From: Nocardia sp. NBC_01503
Lineage (GTDB): Bacteria > Actinomycetota > Actinomycetes > Mycobacteriales > Mycobacteriaceae
Reading direction: 5' to 3'
Assembly: GCF_036327755.1 (NCBI RefSeq)
Contig: NZ_CP109596.1
Coordinates: forward strand, 1,860,001-1,924,000
Length of the DNA: 64,000 nt
Shown: positions 1-7,939 of the stretch, piece by piece
How the letters are laid out: every line of letters begins with the position of its first letter
Position numbering within the stretch: the stretch's first letter is position 1
Notes under the pieces: model-generated
Told to the model about the DNA's origin: nothing
What the model saw: only the letters and a program-made list of their open reading frames with translations
Databases searched by the model: none
Translations under genes and position numbers: made by a program

Positions 1-146
1 GTGTTGAGCACCACCCGCTTTCGCACTTCGGATCCCCTACCCAGGATCGGCATGAGCATGCCGACGCCGTAGTCGAAGCCCTCCAGGACGAAGTAGCCGG
101 TGAAGAGCACCGCGATCAGTAGAAACCAGAATTCAGGGAGACTCAT
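1..146 (-). CDS. cydB: Cytochrome bd oxidase subunit II, 5' part only (cut by window edge)
   Basis: This is the amino-terminal end of the second membrane subunit of the bd-type quinol oxidase, which passes electrons from quinol to oxygen without pumping protons. The visible start reads MSLPEFWFLLIAVLFTGYF followed by VLEGFDYGVGML; the glycine/phenylalanine/aspartate-rich GFDYGVG stretch is typical of CydB. The start codon is 9 bp downstream of the cydA stop, with a GGAG/GAGG purine run in between, so the two are co-transcribed. The rest of the gene lies beyond position 1. The identification rests on the short sequence plus its place after cydA. Confidence 0.9.
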   Translation of the reverse strand, partial: MSLPEFWFLLIAVLFTGYFVLEGFDYGVGMLMPILGRGSEVRKRVVLN

Positions 147-155
147 CCTCGGCTC

Positions 156-1631
156 CTAGTAGGCGAAGGAAAGCTTGTCGACGGCGTCCCCGGTCATGCG
201 CGGGCCGGTATCGGCGGGGGCCGGATCCTCCGGTCCCGCAACGACATAGCGGCGCATGAGGTAGAACCACGCGACCGCGAGCAGGCCGTACAGCAGGGTG
301 AAGACGATGAGCGAGGTGACGATGGTGCCCGCGGTGACGCCGGAGACGCCCTGCTGCACCGTCATTCGAATGTGTTGATCGCCGGTGGGATTGGGTGCGA
401 CCACCCAGGGCTGGCGGCCCATTTCGGTGAAGACCCAGCCGGAGATATTGCCCAGGAACGGGGTGACGATGGCGATCAGCGACAGCCAGGAGAACCACTT
501 CTGGTCCGGTACCCGGCCGCGCCGGGTGACCCAGAATCCGACCAGCGCCAACAGGATCGAGCCCGCGAGGAAGCCGATCATGGCGCGGAAGGACCAGTAG
601 GTGACGAAGAGGTTGGGCCGGTAGTCGCCGACACCGAACTTCTCGTTGTAGGAGAACTGCAGATCCTTGACGCCGTCCAGGGTGACGTCGCTGAACTTGC
701 CCTCGGCGAGGTACGGCAGTACGCCGGGCACCTCGATGAGGTGGTTCACGCTGTCGCAGTTGTTATGCGTACCGATGGTCAGGACGGAGAAGTCCGGATC
801 GGTTTCGGTGTGGCACAACGATTCCGCCGAGGCCATCTTCATGGGCTGTTGTTTGAACATGAGCTTGCCCTGGATGTCACCGGTGAAGACGAGTGCGACC
901 GCGGCGACCAGCACCACGTACAGGCCCATGCGCGCGGCGGGCCGCCACATGGTGCGAGCCTCCTCGACCGGGGTGCTGTCACTGGCCTTTTGGCCCTGCC
1001 GCACCCGGCGCACCATCCACCAGCCCGCGATTCCGGCGACAAAGGTGCCGGAGGTCAGGAAGGCTCCGGCGACCACGTGCGGGAAGGCCGCGAGGGTGGT
1101 GTTGTTGGTGATGAGCTCCCAAATACTGGTCAACTCGGCGCGTTTGGTGTTCGGGTTGTACTCCGCGCCGACCGGATGCTGCATGAAGGAGTTTGCCGCG
1201 ACGATGAAGTACGCGGAGGCGTTGACGCCGATGGCGACCAGCCAGATGGTGGCGAGGTGCACCTTCTTGGGTAGTCGCGTCCAGCCGAAGATCCACAGTC
1301 CGAGGAAGGTGGATTCGAGGAAGAAGGCGACCAGGGCCTCCATGGCCAGGGGTGCGCCGAAGACATCGCCGACGAAGCGGGAGTATTCGCTCCAGGCCAT
1401 GCCGAATTGGAACTCCTGCACGATGCCGGTGGCGACGCCGAGGGCGAAGTTGATCAGGAAGAGCTTCCCGAAGAACTTGGTGAGGCGGTACCAGTGCTCT
1501 TTGCCCGTAATCACCCATGCGGTCTGCATGCCCGCCACCAGCGGCGCGAGTCCGATGGTCAGGGGCACGAAGATGAAGTGATAGACGGTGGTGATTCCGA
1601 ACTGCCAGCGCGCTAAGTCAACGACGCTCAT
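156..1631 (-). CDS. cydA: Cytochrome bd ubiquinol/menaquinol oxidase subunit I
   Basis: This is the haem-carrying subunit of cytochrome bd oxidase (491 aa, multi-pass membrane protein), a high-affinity terminal oxidase used at low oxygen or under respiratory stress. Visible family marks are the amino-terminal QFGITTVYHFIFVPLT segment with His18 (haem b595 ligand position), the ME...FFLEST pair of glutamates near residues 98-108, the FPHVVAG histidine and the EMGRQPWVV motif carrying the haem b558 methionine. I chose the ATG at 1631 because a GGAGGT lies 4-5 bases upstream; the open frame extends 14 codons further, but that extension is not family-like. The upstream gap contains several short inverted repeats (see separate entry). 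cydB follows directly; cydDC is not in view. Confidence 0.95.
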   Translation of the reverse strand: MSVVDLARWQFGITTVYHFIFVPLTIGLAPLVAGMQTAWVITGKEHWYRLTKFFGKLFLINFALGVATGIVQEFQFGMAWSEYSRFVGDVFGAPLAMEALVAFFLESTFLGLWIFGWTRLPKKVHLATIWLVAIGVNASAYFIVAANSFMQHPVGAEYNPNTKRAELTSIWELITNNTTLAAFPHVVAGAFLTSGTFVAGIAGWWMVRRVRQGQKASDSTPVEEARTMWRPAARMGLYVVLVAAVALVFTGDIQGKLMFKQQPMKMASAESLCHTETDPDFSVLTIGTHNNCDSVNHLIEVPGVLPYLAEGKFSDVTLDGVKDLQFSYNEKFGVGDYRPNLFVTYWSFRAMIGFLAGSILLALVGFWVTRRGRVPDQKWFSWLSLIAIVTPFLGNISGWVFTEMGRQPWVVAPNPTGDQHIRMTVQQGVSGVTAGTIVTSLIVFTLLYGLLAVAWFYLMRRYVVAGPEDPAPADTGPRMTGDAVDKLSFAY

Positions 1632-1647
1632 CCGACCTCCAGCCGAT

Positions 1648-1748
1648 CTACGACATGACGTAGTAATGGACACTACGCTTTTCGTAATTCAGATCAACAT
1701 GTGACGCGCCACAGCGTGCTACCAATTTGCCCACTTGTGACGAATCAC
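1648..1748. promoter_or_regulatory. cydAB upstream region with four short inverted repeats
   Basis: The interval upstream of cydA holds CTACG-N6-CGTAG (1648-1663), TACG-N5-CGTA (1674-1686), TGTG-N6-CACA (1700-1713) and GTGA-N4-TCAC (1737-1748). The first two share the arm TACG/CGTA and sit 17 and 43 bases from the cydA start. These look like binding sites for a dimeric regulator, and cyd operons are commonly controlled by redox or oxygen sensors, but the spacings do not fit the CRP or Rex consensus, so no regulator is named. Confidence 0.4.
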
Positions 1749-1815
1749 CGACCAAAGCCCCGGAAGGCGAGGACCTCGGTCGGATGAGGTTCCGGAAAAG
1801 GGCCCTGGAATCAGG

Positions 1816-2745
1816 TCACCAGTCCGCGATGCTGCCGGGCAGCGCGACACCCCGATCCACCAGCGCGGCGATCTCGGCGGCATTCTCGGGAGCCGACATG
1901 CGCAGGCCGTCCAGGGATTTCACCCGTGCGGCCAGGGTGACGCTGGAGAGCATCCAGACACTGTCGGCGGTGATGAGGTCGGCGGTGAACAGCGGTTCGT
2001 AGCGGCAGTCCCAGCCCGCCTTCTCCGCCTGCGCGAAGAGTGCGCGCTGTGTCGTGCCGGGCAGCACACCATTGCGCGCGGGCGGGGTGATCAGCTGATT
2101 CTCGCGCTGCACAACCACTGTCGAGCGCGGACCCTCCAGCACGCGATGTTCGGTGCTGGTGAAGATCACATCATCGGCGTTCATCCGGCGGGCGAACCGC
2201 AGGGCCGCCATATTCGTTGCGTACGAGAGGGTTTTGGCCCCGAGCAGCTGCCAGGGCGCGGCCTGCGCCAGATCGATGGAGATCCCGCGCGACAGCGTGA
2301 TGACCGAAACACCCTCGCTGCGAGCGGTTTTCACCCGCTCGTGCACCGGAGCCACCAAAACGTAACCGGTGCTGGCGGGTTCGGCCGCGGACAACCCACC
2401 GGGTGCGTTTGCTGCAAGTTTGCCATCACTCGATCCGTGATCGCTGTCACGCCCGCGGGTGAGCACCATGCGCAGCATGCCCTCCTGTTCGCTCCCCCAC
2501 TCCTCGGCCGCCAACTCCACCGCGAACCGCCACGCGTCCAGATCCGGGGCGGGCAGTTCGAGAGCCTGCGCCGAGCGCCGCAGTCGAGCCAGATGCAATT
2601 CCAGTGCGCAGGCCACCCCGTCCCGCACCAGCACCGTCTCGAATATCCCGTCGCCCCGCAGTGCGCCGATATCGTCCGCATACAAAAGCGGCGCGTCCGG
2701 ATCCCGGATCGCGCCGTCAAGAGTCACCAGAACCCGTTCCACCAT
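1816..2745 (-). CDS. pabC: Class IV aminotransferase, probable aminodeoxychorismate lyase
   Basis: A 309-aa fold-type IV PLP enzyme. In this family PabC converts 4-amino-4-deoxychorismate to p-aminobenzoate and pyruvate for folate synthesis; branched-chain and D-amino-acid aminotransferases share the fold. Seen here are the amino-terminal DGAIRDPDAPLLYADD, GDGIFETVLVRDG, the KTLSYATNMAALR segment with the likely PLP lysine, and a carboxy-terminal SSVTLAARV block. I placed the start at the ATG giving MVERVLVTLDG; the open frame continues upstream but without family character. It is followed on the same strand by cydA after a 184-bp gap. A lyase is favoured by length and by the equivalent gene near purM in mycobacteria (recollection); other class IV activities cannot be excluded. 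Confidence 0.78.
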   Translation of the reverse strand: MVERVLVTLDGAIRDPDAPLLYADDIGALRGDGIFETVLVRDGVACALELHLARLRRSAQALELPAPDLDAWRFAVELAAEEWGSEQEGMLRMVLTRGRDSDHGSSDGKLAANAPGGLSAAEPASTGYVLVAPVHERVKTARSEGVSVITLSRGISIDLAQAAPWQLLGAKTLSYATNMAALRFARRMNADDVIFTSTEHRVLEGPRSTVVVQRENQLITPPARNGVLPGTTQRALFAQAEKAGWDCRYEPLFTADLITADSVWMLSSVTLAARVKSLDGLRMSAPENAAEIAALVDRGVALPGSIADW

Positions 2746-2862
2746 GCGACCGACCCTATGACAGATACCCCGCGGACGAGCGATATCCGGCCACCAATAA
2801 ACGCCAACCCGCCAATACAAAGCCCTCCAAACACCCATCCCTAATAGACCCAAAACCACCGA

Positions 2863-3150
2863 GTTCGCGGCCCGGCTCGGTTCTGGAGCGACGGAGGGAA
2901 GGAGCGCAGCGACTGACCGGAGGAGTGAAGAACCGAGCCTTCGAGGGCCGCGAACCGCGACGCCGAAGGCGGCGCAGAAAGTGAAGAACCGAGCCTTCGA
3001 GGGCCGCGAACCGCGACGCCGAAGGCGGCGCAGAAAGTGAAGAACCGAGCCTTCGAGGGCCGCGAACCGCGACGCCGAAGGCGGCGCAAACAGGCACAGT
3101 GCGCGAAGCCGAAGGCGGCGCGAATAGGCACCGAAGGCGGCGCAAATTAG
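2863..3150 (+). repeat. Dispersed leader repeat, copy A, with expanded tandem array, upstream of ygfZ
   Basis: Begins with GTTCGCGGCCCGGCTCGGTT and closes its palindrome with AACCGAGCC...GGGCCGCGAAC at 2955. The right half is then extended by a tandem array with a 56-bp period: units start at 2925, 2981 and 3037 and appear identical until the third one decays. Further shortened copies of the GCCGAAGGCGGCGC core occur near 3108 and 3132. The array ends in GCAAATTAGACACAG, 17 bp before the ygfZ start. Three other copies of the parent element are at 4972, 22494 and 49538 (reversed). Confidence 0.9.
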
Positions 3151-3166
3151 ACACAGCTAGGGTGGG

Positions 3167-4285
3167 GTGGTGTCCTTCGAGGTAGCACCCAGTCCGATTC
3201 TTCAGGTTCCAGGGGCTGTCGCGGGGCCGCCCGAATCACCGGATGCGGCGGTCGCGTGGCATTACGGAGATCCGCTGGGCGAGCAGCGCGCCGCCGTTCA
3301 ACGCGCCGCCGTGGTGGATCGATCGCACCGGTTCGTACTCAGCATCACCGGTAAAGAGCGGTTGAGCTGGCTGAACACCATCTCCAGTCAGGCGATCACC
3401 GACCTGGGCGATGGGCAGTCGGCCGAGGATCTGGATCTCGATCTGAACGGTCGCGTCCTGCATCACTTCGTGCTCACCGATCTGGACGGCACCCTCTGGA
3501 TCGATACCGAGGCGACCCGCGGCCCCGATCTTCTCGCCTTCCTACAGAAGATGGTGTTCTGGGCGGACGCCAAGCCCGAGGCCGCACCCGAGTACGCGGT
3601 GCTGAGCCTGCTCGGCCCGCGCGTGCCGGAGCTGACCGAAACCCTGGGCATCACCGCCCTTCCCGACACCTATCAGGCCGTGGCCCTGCCCGGCGGTGGC
3701 TTCCTCCGCCGGATGCCGTGGCCCACCGCCGACTCCTTCGATCTCCTGGTCCCCCGCGATCAGCTCACCTCCTGGTGGACGCGACTGCGCGCGGCCGGTG
3801 CGGAGGCGGCCGGCAGCTGGACCTTCGAGGCGCTGCGGGTCGCGGCCCTGCGCCCGCGTATCGGCATCGATACCGATGACCGCACGATCCCGCACGAGGC
3901 GAACTGGGTCGGCGGTATCGAGGAGTACGGCGCGGTACATCTGAACAAGGGCTGCTATCGCGGGCAGGAGACGGTGGCGCGCGTCCACAATCTGGGTAAG
4001 CCGCCCCGCAATCTGGTGCTGCTGCACCTGGACGGCTCCGCGGATTCGCGCCCGGTCACCGGTGATGCGGTGACGGCGGGCGGTCGCGCGGTGGGCGTGC
4101 TGGGCACCATCGTGGACCATTACGAACTCGGTCCCATCGCGCTGGCGCTGGTGAAACGCAATGTCCCCGCGGATACTCCGCTCGAGGTGGGCCCGTGCTC
4201 GGCCGCCATCGATCCGGATTCCGTTCCGGCCCATGACGAACCGCAGGCGGGCAGGCTGGCCGTCGAGCGGCTGCGCGGCCGATGA
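3167..4285 (+). CDS. ygfZ: Folate-binding protein YgfZ / GcvT-like
   Basis: 372-aa member of the YgfZ/IBA57 family, GcvT-fold proteins that bind tetrahydrofolate and support assembly or repair of certain iron-sulfur enzymes. The family signature K-G-C-[YF]-x-G-Q-E is visible as KGCYRGQE at residues 261-268, and the folate-domain pattern RAAVVDRSHRFVLSITGKERLSWL lies near residues 45-70. Start is one of two successive GTG codons (3167 or 3170) after AGGGTGGGG. The MOSC gene overlaps its end by 4 bp. Its leader is formed by the expanded repeat A, which is unusual for a housekeeping gene. Confidence 0.92.
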   Translation: MVSFEVAPSPILQVPGAVAGPPESPDAAVAWHYGDPLGEQRAAVQRAAVVDRSHRFVLSITGKERLSWLNTISSQAITDLGDGQSAEDLDLDLNGRVLHHFVLTDLDGTLWIDTEATRGPDLLAFLQKMVFWADAKPEAAPEYAVLSLLGPRVPELTETLGITALPDTYQAVALPGGGFLRRMPWPTADSFDLLVPRDQLTSWWTRLRAAGAEAAGSWTFEALRVAALRPRIGIDTDDRTIPHEANWVGGIEEYGAVHLNKGCYRGQETVARVHNLGKPPRNLVLLHLDGSADSRPVTGDAVTAGGRAVGVLGTIVDHYELGPIALALVKRNVPADTPLEVGPCSAAIDPDSVPAHDEPQAGRLAVERLRGR

Positions 4286-4941
4286 GCGCGAACGCCACCA
4301 TCGGACGGGTCATCGCCGTCTGCGTGGTGCACGAGGAGCTTGCGGTCCCGACCCGCGTCGGGCGCACCGCCATCGACAAACGTCCGGTGTCGCATCGGGT
4401 TCCGGTGCGCGCCCTGGGCCTGGACGGCGATCACGTCTGCGATACCGCCAATCACGGCGGAGTGCATCAGGCCGTCTACGCCTACGCCGACGAGGACGCC
4501 GACGGTTGGACGGCCGAGCTGAATCGGGCGCTCCCGCCCGGCTGGTTCGGCGAAAACCTGCGCGTCACAGGTCTCGCGGTGAGCGATGCCGTGCTCGGCG
4601 CCCGCTGGGCCATCGGCGATACCGTCCTCGAGGTGTCCGCGCCGCGGGTCCCGTGCGCGACCTTCCAGCACTGGTCCGGCGAGCAGCAGTGGGTGAAAAG
4701 GTTCACCGCACAGTCGAATACGGGCGCTTACCTGCGGGTACTGACCGAGGGCACGATCGGTGCCGACGACGAGGTGCGCGTCCTGCACATCCCCGCGCAC
4801 GGTGTCACCGTGCGCGATCTCTTCACCGGCGCGGATATGACTCGCTTGGAGCTGCTCCTGGAGTCCGAGCCGACCATCTCCGACGATGTCCGCATGCAGA
4901 TCGAGCGGCATCGCCGCAGGCATGTGAGCGCGAGCCGATGA
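4282..4941 (+). CDS. MOSC domain-containing protein
   Basis: 219-aa cytoplasmic protein of the MOSC family (molybdenum cofactor sulfurase carboxy-terminal domain), related to YiiM. MOSC domains bind molybdenum cofactor or handle activated sulfur. Visible marks are the DGDHVCDTANHGG block (near residues 50-62), WFGENLRVTGL, and the conserved Cys in RVPCATFQHW. The ATG overlaps the ygfZ stop (ATGA), so the two are translationally coupled. Coupling to an iron-sulfur maintenance protein suggests a shared role in metal-sulfur enzyme care; the exact substrate is not known. Confidence 0.88.
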   Translation: MSANATIGRVIAVCVVHEELAVPTRVGRTAIDKRPVSHRVPVRALGLDGDHVCDTANHGGVHQAVYAYADEDADGWTAELNRALPPGWFGENLRVTGLAVSDAVLGARWAIGDTVLEVSAPRVPCATFQHWSGEQQWVKRFTAQSNTGAYLRVLTEGTIGADDEVRVLHIPAHGVTVRDLFTGADMTRLELLLESEPTISDDVRMQIERHRRRHVSASR

Positions 4942-4971
4942 AACAGACTCGCAGCCGAGCGCGGACATCAG

Positions 4972-5089
4972 GTTCGCGGCCCGGCTCGGTTCTGGAGCGA
5001 CGAAGCGGTGGAGCGCAGCGACTGAGCGTAGGAGTGAAGAACCGGGCTTGCGGGGCCGCGAACCTGCCCGGAGCGAAGTGGAGGGCAAA
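4972..5089 (+). repeat. Dispersed leader repeat, copy B, upstream of the asparaginase gene
   Basis: Runs from GTTCGCGGCCCGGCTCGGTT to GGGGCCGCGAAC (ending at 5063) as an imperfect palindrome with a GGAGCGCAGCG centre, then continues with CCCGGAGCGAAGTGGAGGGCAAA. The final GGAGGG is the only ribosome binding site for the TTG start at 5090. Same orientation relative to the downstream gene as copies A, C and D. Confidence 0.9.
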
Positions 5090-6046
5090 TTGAGCACAGA
5101 GCTGGTCGAGGTGGTGCGGTCGGGTTTCCGCGAGTGTGTGCACCGGGGTTCCGCGGTGGTGCTGCGCCCGGATGGTGAACCGCTGGTCGAGGTGGGCGCG
5201 GTGCACGGTCCGATCTTCCCGCGCTCGACCAATAAGCCCATGCAGGCATTGGCCCTGCTGCGCAATGGTTTCGAACCGGTCGACACCGCCGAGCTGGCCA
5301 TCGCGACCGCCTCGCATTTCGGTGAACCCGACCATGTGTACCTGGTACAGCGCCTGCTGGATCGCTTCGGATTCACCGAGGACGATCTCGAATGCCCACC
5401 CGATCTGCCCTTCGAGGATCATGCGCGCGCCCAGGCACTGGCCGCTGGCGATACGGCGGCCCGCCGGATCTTCATGAACTGCTCGGGCAAGCACGCCGCG
5501 ATGCTCGCGACCTGTCAGATCAACGGTTGGCCTACGACCGGTTACCTCGACATCGCGCATCCCCTGCAGCAGGCGGTGCTGTCCACCATCACCGATGTCA
5601 CAGGTGAGCCGGAGACCGATCTCGGTATCGACGGTTGTGGTCTGCCGATCGTGCCGGTCTCGCTGGTGAATCTGGCGCGCGCCTACGCCACGCTGGCGAC
5701 CGCGCCGGAAAATAGCCCGGAGCGGCGCGTCGCGGACGCGATTCGCGCGCATCCGCGAGTGATTTCCGGCACGGACGGCCCGGATTTCCGGGTCATGTCG
5801 GCCACGCCGGGTCTGGTCTGCAAGATCGGCGCGGATGGTGTGCACGCGGGCGCGCTGCCGGATGGCTCGGCTTTCGCCTACAAGATCGATGACGGTTCCG
5901 ATCGGGCCCGATTGCCGCTGACGCTGGCGCTGTTGCAGCGTATGGGTATCGAGTGGACCGATGAGCACGCGGAGTTGGCCTCGCCCGCGGTGCTCGGCGG
6001 TGGCGCCCGGGTGGGTGTGATTCGCGCCGTGCCGGGGGTGTTCTAG
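5090..6046 (+). CDS. Asparaginase (L-asparaginase II type)
   Basis: 318-aa protein of the bacterial asparaginase II family (PF06089 type, distinct from the AnsA/AnsB fold), expected to hydrolyse L-asparagine to aspartate and ammonia. Seen are HRGSAVVLRPDGEP, GPIFPRSTNKPMQALALLRNG, NCSGKHAAMLATC (around residues 135-147), DGCGLPIVPVSL and a glycine-rich carboxy terminus with GGGARVG. I chose the TTG at 5090, giving MSTELVEVVRSGFRE, because GGAGGG lies 5 bases upstream; the frame before this is repeat sequence. No signal peptide, so it should be cytoplasmic. It stands alone as a transcription unit behind repeat copy B. Confidence 0.85.
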   Translation: MSTELVEVVRSGFRECVHRGSAVVLRPDGEPLVEVGAVHGPIFPRSTNKPMQALALLRNGFEPVDTAELAIATASHFGEPDHVYLVQRLLDRFGFTEDDLECPPDLPFEDHARAQALAAGDTAARRIFMNCSGKHAAMLATCQINGWPTTGYLDIAHPLQQAVLSTITDVTGEPETDLGIDGCGLPIVPVSLVNLARAYATLATAPENSPERRVADAIRAHPRVISGTDGPDFRVMSATPGLVCKIGADGVHAGALPDGSAFAYKIDDGSDRARLPLTLALLQRMGIEWTDEHAELASPAVLGGGARVGVIRAVPGVF

Positions 6047-6155
6047 CCACCCGCGCCCCTCGTTCCGCCTCGATCGCGCGGCTGCTCCGGAGCCGCGAAA
6101 TCCGGTCACGGGCGGCACTTCGACGGTTTCTCCCCCACTCCTGGAAGCGAGACCG

Positions 6156-6183
6156 CCTGACACACGCTAAAGTGTCTGTCAGG
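6156..6183. promoter_or_regulatory. Inverted repeat in the asparaginase-DUF3073 gap
   Basis: CCTGACACAC and GTGTCTGTCAGG flank a 6-base GCTAAA loop, giving a bulged stem of about 10 pairs. It is followed by an A/T-rich run (AAGATTATTAATTC). It lies 110 bp after the asparaginase stop and 71 bp before the DUF3073 start, so it could be a weak terminator or an operator; the sequence does not decide. Confidence 0.35.
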
Positions 6184-6253
6184 AAGATTATTAATTCGAA
6201 CGGGGCCGCCAAACCACCCCAGGCCGCCCCGCAGTGACACGAGGGGGTCAGCC

Positions 6254-6463
6254 ATGGGCCGTGGCCGGGCTAAGGCAAAGCAGACCAAGGTGGCACGCGA
6301 GCTCAAGTACAGCTCGGCGCCGACCGACTTCCAGAGCCTTCAGCGGGAGCTGGGAGGAAGTCCCTCCGAATTGCCGCGGAGTGGTGTGCTTTCCGACGAG
6401 CACGACGCGAAAGACTCGCAGTCGAGCTGGGACGAAGACGACTACGACGACTGGCGCCGCTGA
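6254..6463 (+). CDS. DUF3073 domain-containing small protein
   Basis: 69-aa protein starting MGRGRAKAKQTKVARELKYS, the highly conserved amino terminus of the actinobacterial DUF3073 family. The first third is strongly basic; the tail SWDEDDYDDWRR is acidic. No enzyme motif is present, and function is unknown; the charge pattern would allow nucleic-acid or ribosome binding, which is speculation. It is convergent with purM, as a small DUF3073-like gene also is in mycobacteria (recollection). A strong hairpin follows at 6489. Confidence 0.9.
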   Translation: MGRGRAKAKQTKVARELKYSSAPTDFQSLQRELGGSPSELPRSGVLSDEHDAKDSQSSWDEDDYDDWRR

Positions 6464-6488
6464 CTCGGATTTATCGCACGTGAGTAAG

Positions 6489-6515
6489 GGGCAGGCCGTG
6501 ACTGGCCTGCCCTTT
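6489..6515 (+). terminator. Intrinsic terminator after the DUF3073 gene
   Basis: Perfect 9-bp stem GGGCAGGCC / GGCCTGCCC around GTGACT, followed by TTT; 25 bp beyond the stop codon. Confidence 0.8.
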
Positions 6516-6701
6516 GACACGTCGATGCGCGCCGAGCTCCGACGACATTGAAGGACCGCTGATACGAGCGTCTCGTCCAACCAGGACGAGGCGCCGATGT
6601 GTGTTCTGTACCGGCGTACCGGAATTCCGCGTACGTGGATTCCCGGCTCGGTGCTCCGAAGGTGGCGGGCGGCAACGATATCCGGCATTCCAGACATACA
6701 G

Positions 6702-6739
6702 CAGGGCCCCGGTTACTCCGTGGAGTAGCCGGGGCCCTG
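6702..6739 (-). terminator. Strong hairpin after purM, between convergent genes
   Basis: 18-bp stem CAGGGCCCCGGTTACTCC / GGAGTAGCCGGGGCCCTG with one G-T pair and a 2-base loop, 16 bp beyond the purM stop. Symmetrical, so it can stop transcription from either side. Confidence 0.8.
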
Positions 6740-6755
6740 TGCTTTGCCTAGGTGA

Positions 6756-7835
6756 TCAGAAGCGCGGGTGCTCGCCGAGCAGGACGGCGCGCTGGGCGTC
6801 GGCGTCCTTGGCCTTCTTGACGGTGCCGAGGGTCCAGCAGTCGATGTGGCGGGCGGTCAGCACCGCGAGGGCGCGGTCGGCGTCCTCGGGGGCCACGACG
6901 GCGACCATGCCGACGCCCATATTGAAGGTCTTCTCCATCTCGGCGCGCTCGACGCGACCGCGCTGAGCGATGAGCTTGAAGACCGGGGCGGGGCTCCAGG
7001 TGCCGCGATCCAGTTCGGCGACCAGACCGGCCGGCAGGACGCGGGCCAGGTTTTGCGCCAGACCGCCGCCGGTGACGTGCGAGAAGGTGCGCACATCGGT
7101 TTCGGCGATCAGGGCCAGGCAGTCCTTGGCATAGATCTTGGTGGGCTCCAGCAGCTCCTCGCCGAGGGTACGGCCGAACTCCTCGACATGTCCGGAGAGC
7201 TGCATGCGGTCGATATCCAGCAGCACCTTGCGGGCCAGGGAGTAACCGTTGGAGTGCAGACCCGAGGCGCCCATACCGATGACCACATCGCCGGGGCGGA
7301 CGCGATCCGGGCCGAGCACGGCATCGGCCTCGACCACGCCGACGCCGGTGCCGGAGATGTCGTAGTCGTCCGCGCCCATCAGGCCCGGGTGTTCGGCGGT
7401 CTCGCCGCCGAGCAGGGCGCAGCCGGCCAGGATGCAGCCTTCGGCGATACCGGAGACGATCTGGGCGACGCGCTCGGGGACGACCTTGCCGACGGCGATG
7501 TAGTCCTGCAGGAACAGCGGTTCGGCACCGCAGACGACGAGGTCGTCGACGACCATGGCGACCAGGTCGAGGCCGACGGTGTCGTGCTTGTCCATGGCCT
7601 GCGCGATGGCGATCTTGGTGCCGACGCCGTCGGTGGAGGAGGCCAGCAGCGGCTCCTTGTATCCGCCCTTCAGCGCGAACAGTCCGGCGAAGCCGCCGAG
7701 TCCACCCTGTACTTCGGGCCGGGAAGCCTTCTTGGCCAGCGGCGCGAACAGCTCTACCGCGCGGTCGCCAGCTTCGATATCCACTCCGGCCGCTGCGTAC
7801 GAAGCACCAGCGCCACTGGGTGTCTGTTCAGTCAT
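6756..7835 (-). CDS. purM: Phosphoribosylformylglycinamidine cyclo-ligase (AIR synthetase)
   Basis: 359-aa purine enzyme of the PurM/PurL ATP-binding superfamily; it closes the imidazole ring, turning FGAM into AIR with ATP. Diagnostic segments are YAAAGVDIEAGDRAVE near the amino terminus, ASSTDGVGTKIAIA, GGETAEHPG, GASGLHSNGYSLAR and THVTGGGLAQNLARVLP-like sequence. I prefer the ATG at 7835 (MTEQTPSG); a TTG six codons upstream keeps the frame open. It is followed only by the terminator at 6702. In mycobacteria purM adjoins purF, whereas here a four-gene ABC transporter operon lies between them. Confidence 0.96.
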   Translation of the reverse strand: MTEQTPSGAGASYAAAGVDIEAGDRAVELFAPLAKKASRPEVQGGLGGFAGLFALKGGYKEPLLASSTDGVGTKIAIAQAMDKHDTVGLDLVAMVVDDLVVCGAEPLFLQDYIAVGKVVPERVAQIVSGIAEGCILAGCALLGGETAEHPGLMGADDYDISGTGVGVVEADAVLGPDRVRPGDVVIGMGASGLHSNGYSLARKVLLDIDRMQLSGHVEEFGRTLGEELLEPTKIYAKDCLALIAETDVRTFSHVTGGGLAQNLARVLPAGLVAELDRGTWSPAPVFKLIAQRGRVERAEMEKTFNMGVGMVAVVAPEDADRALAVLTARHIDCWTLGTVKKAKDADAQRAVLLGEHPRF

Positions 7836-7939
7836 TGTCGGGGAAAGCTCCAAGCCGAATCGGACGGATAGATGCGCTGCTCACGGTACCGGAGACGCAT
7901 AACGACCGTGCCGCCTCCCCATATAGCAGAAACCAACCC

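Noticed and set aside
1632..1673. Longer cydA start at 1673
   Set aside because: Adds 14 residues unlike the family; a clear GGAGGT site favours 1631.
1700..1748. CRP or Rex sites upstream of cydA
   Set aside because: GTGA/TCAC half-sites are present but the spacing is 2 bases too short in each.
2925..3090. CRISPR array
   Set aside because: Units are directly adjacent and fully identical, without variable spacers; no cas genes.
2756..3154. Minus-strand frames through the 56-bp array encoding a repeated protein
   Set aside because: Repeat translation only; no start signal and no family; the DNA is a leader repeat.
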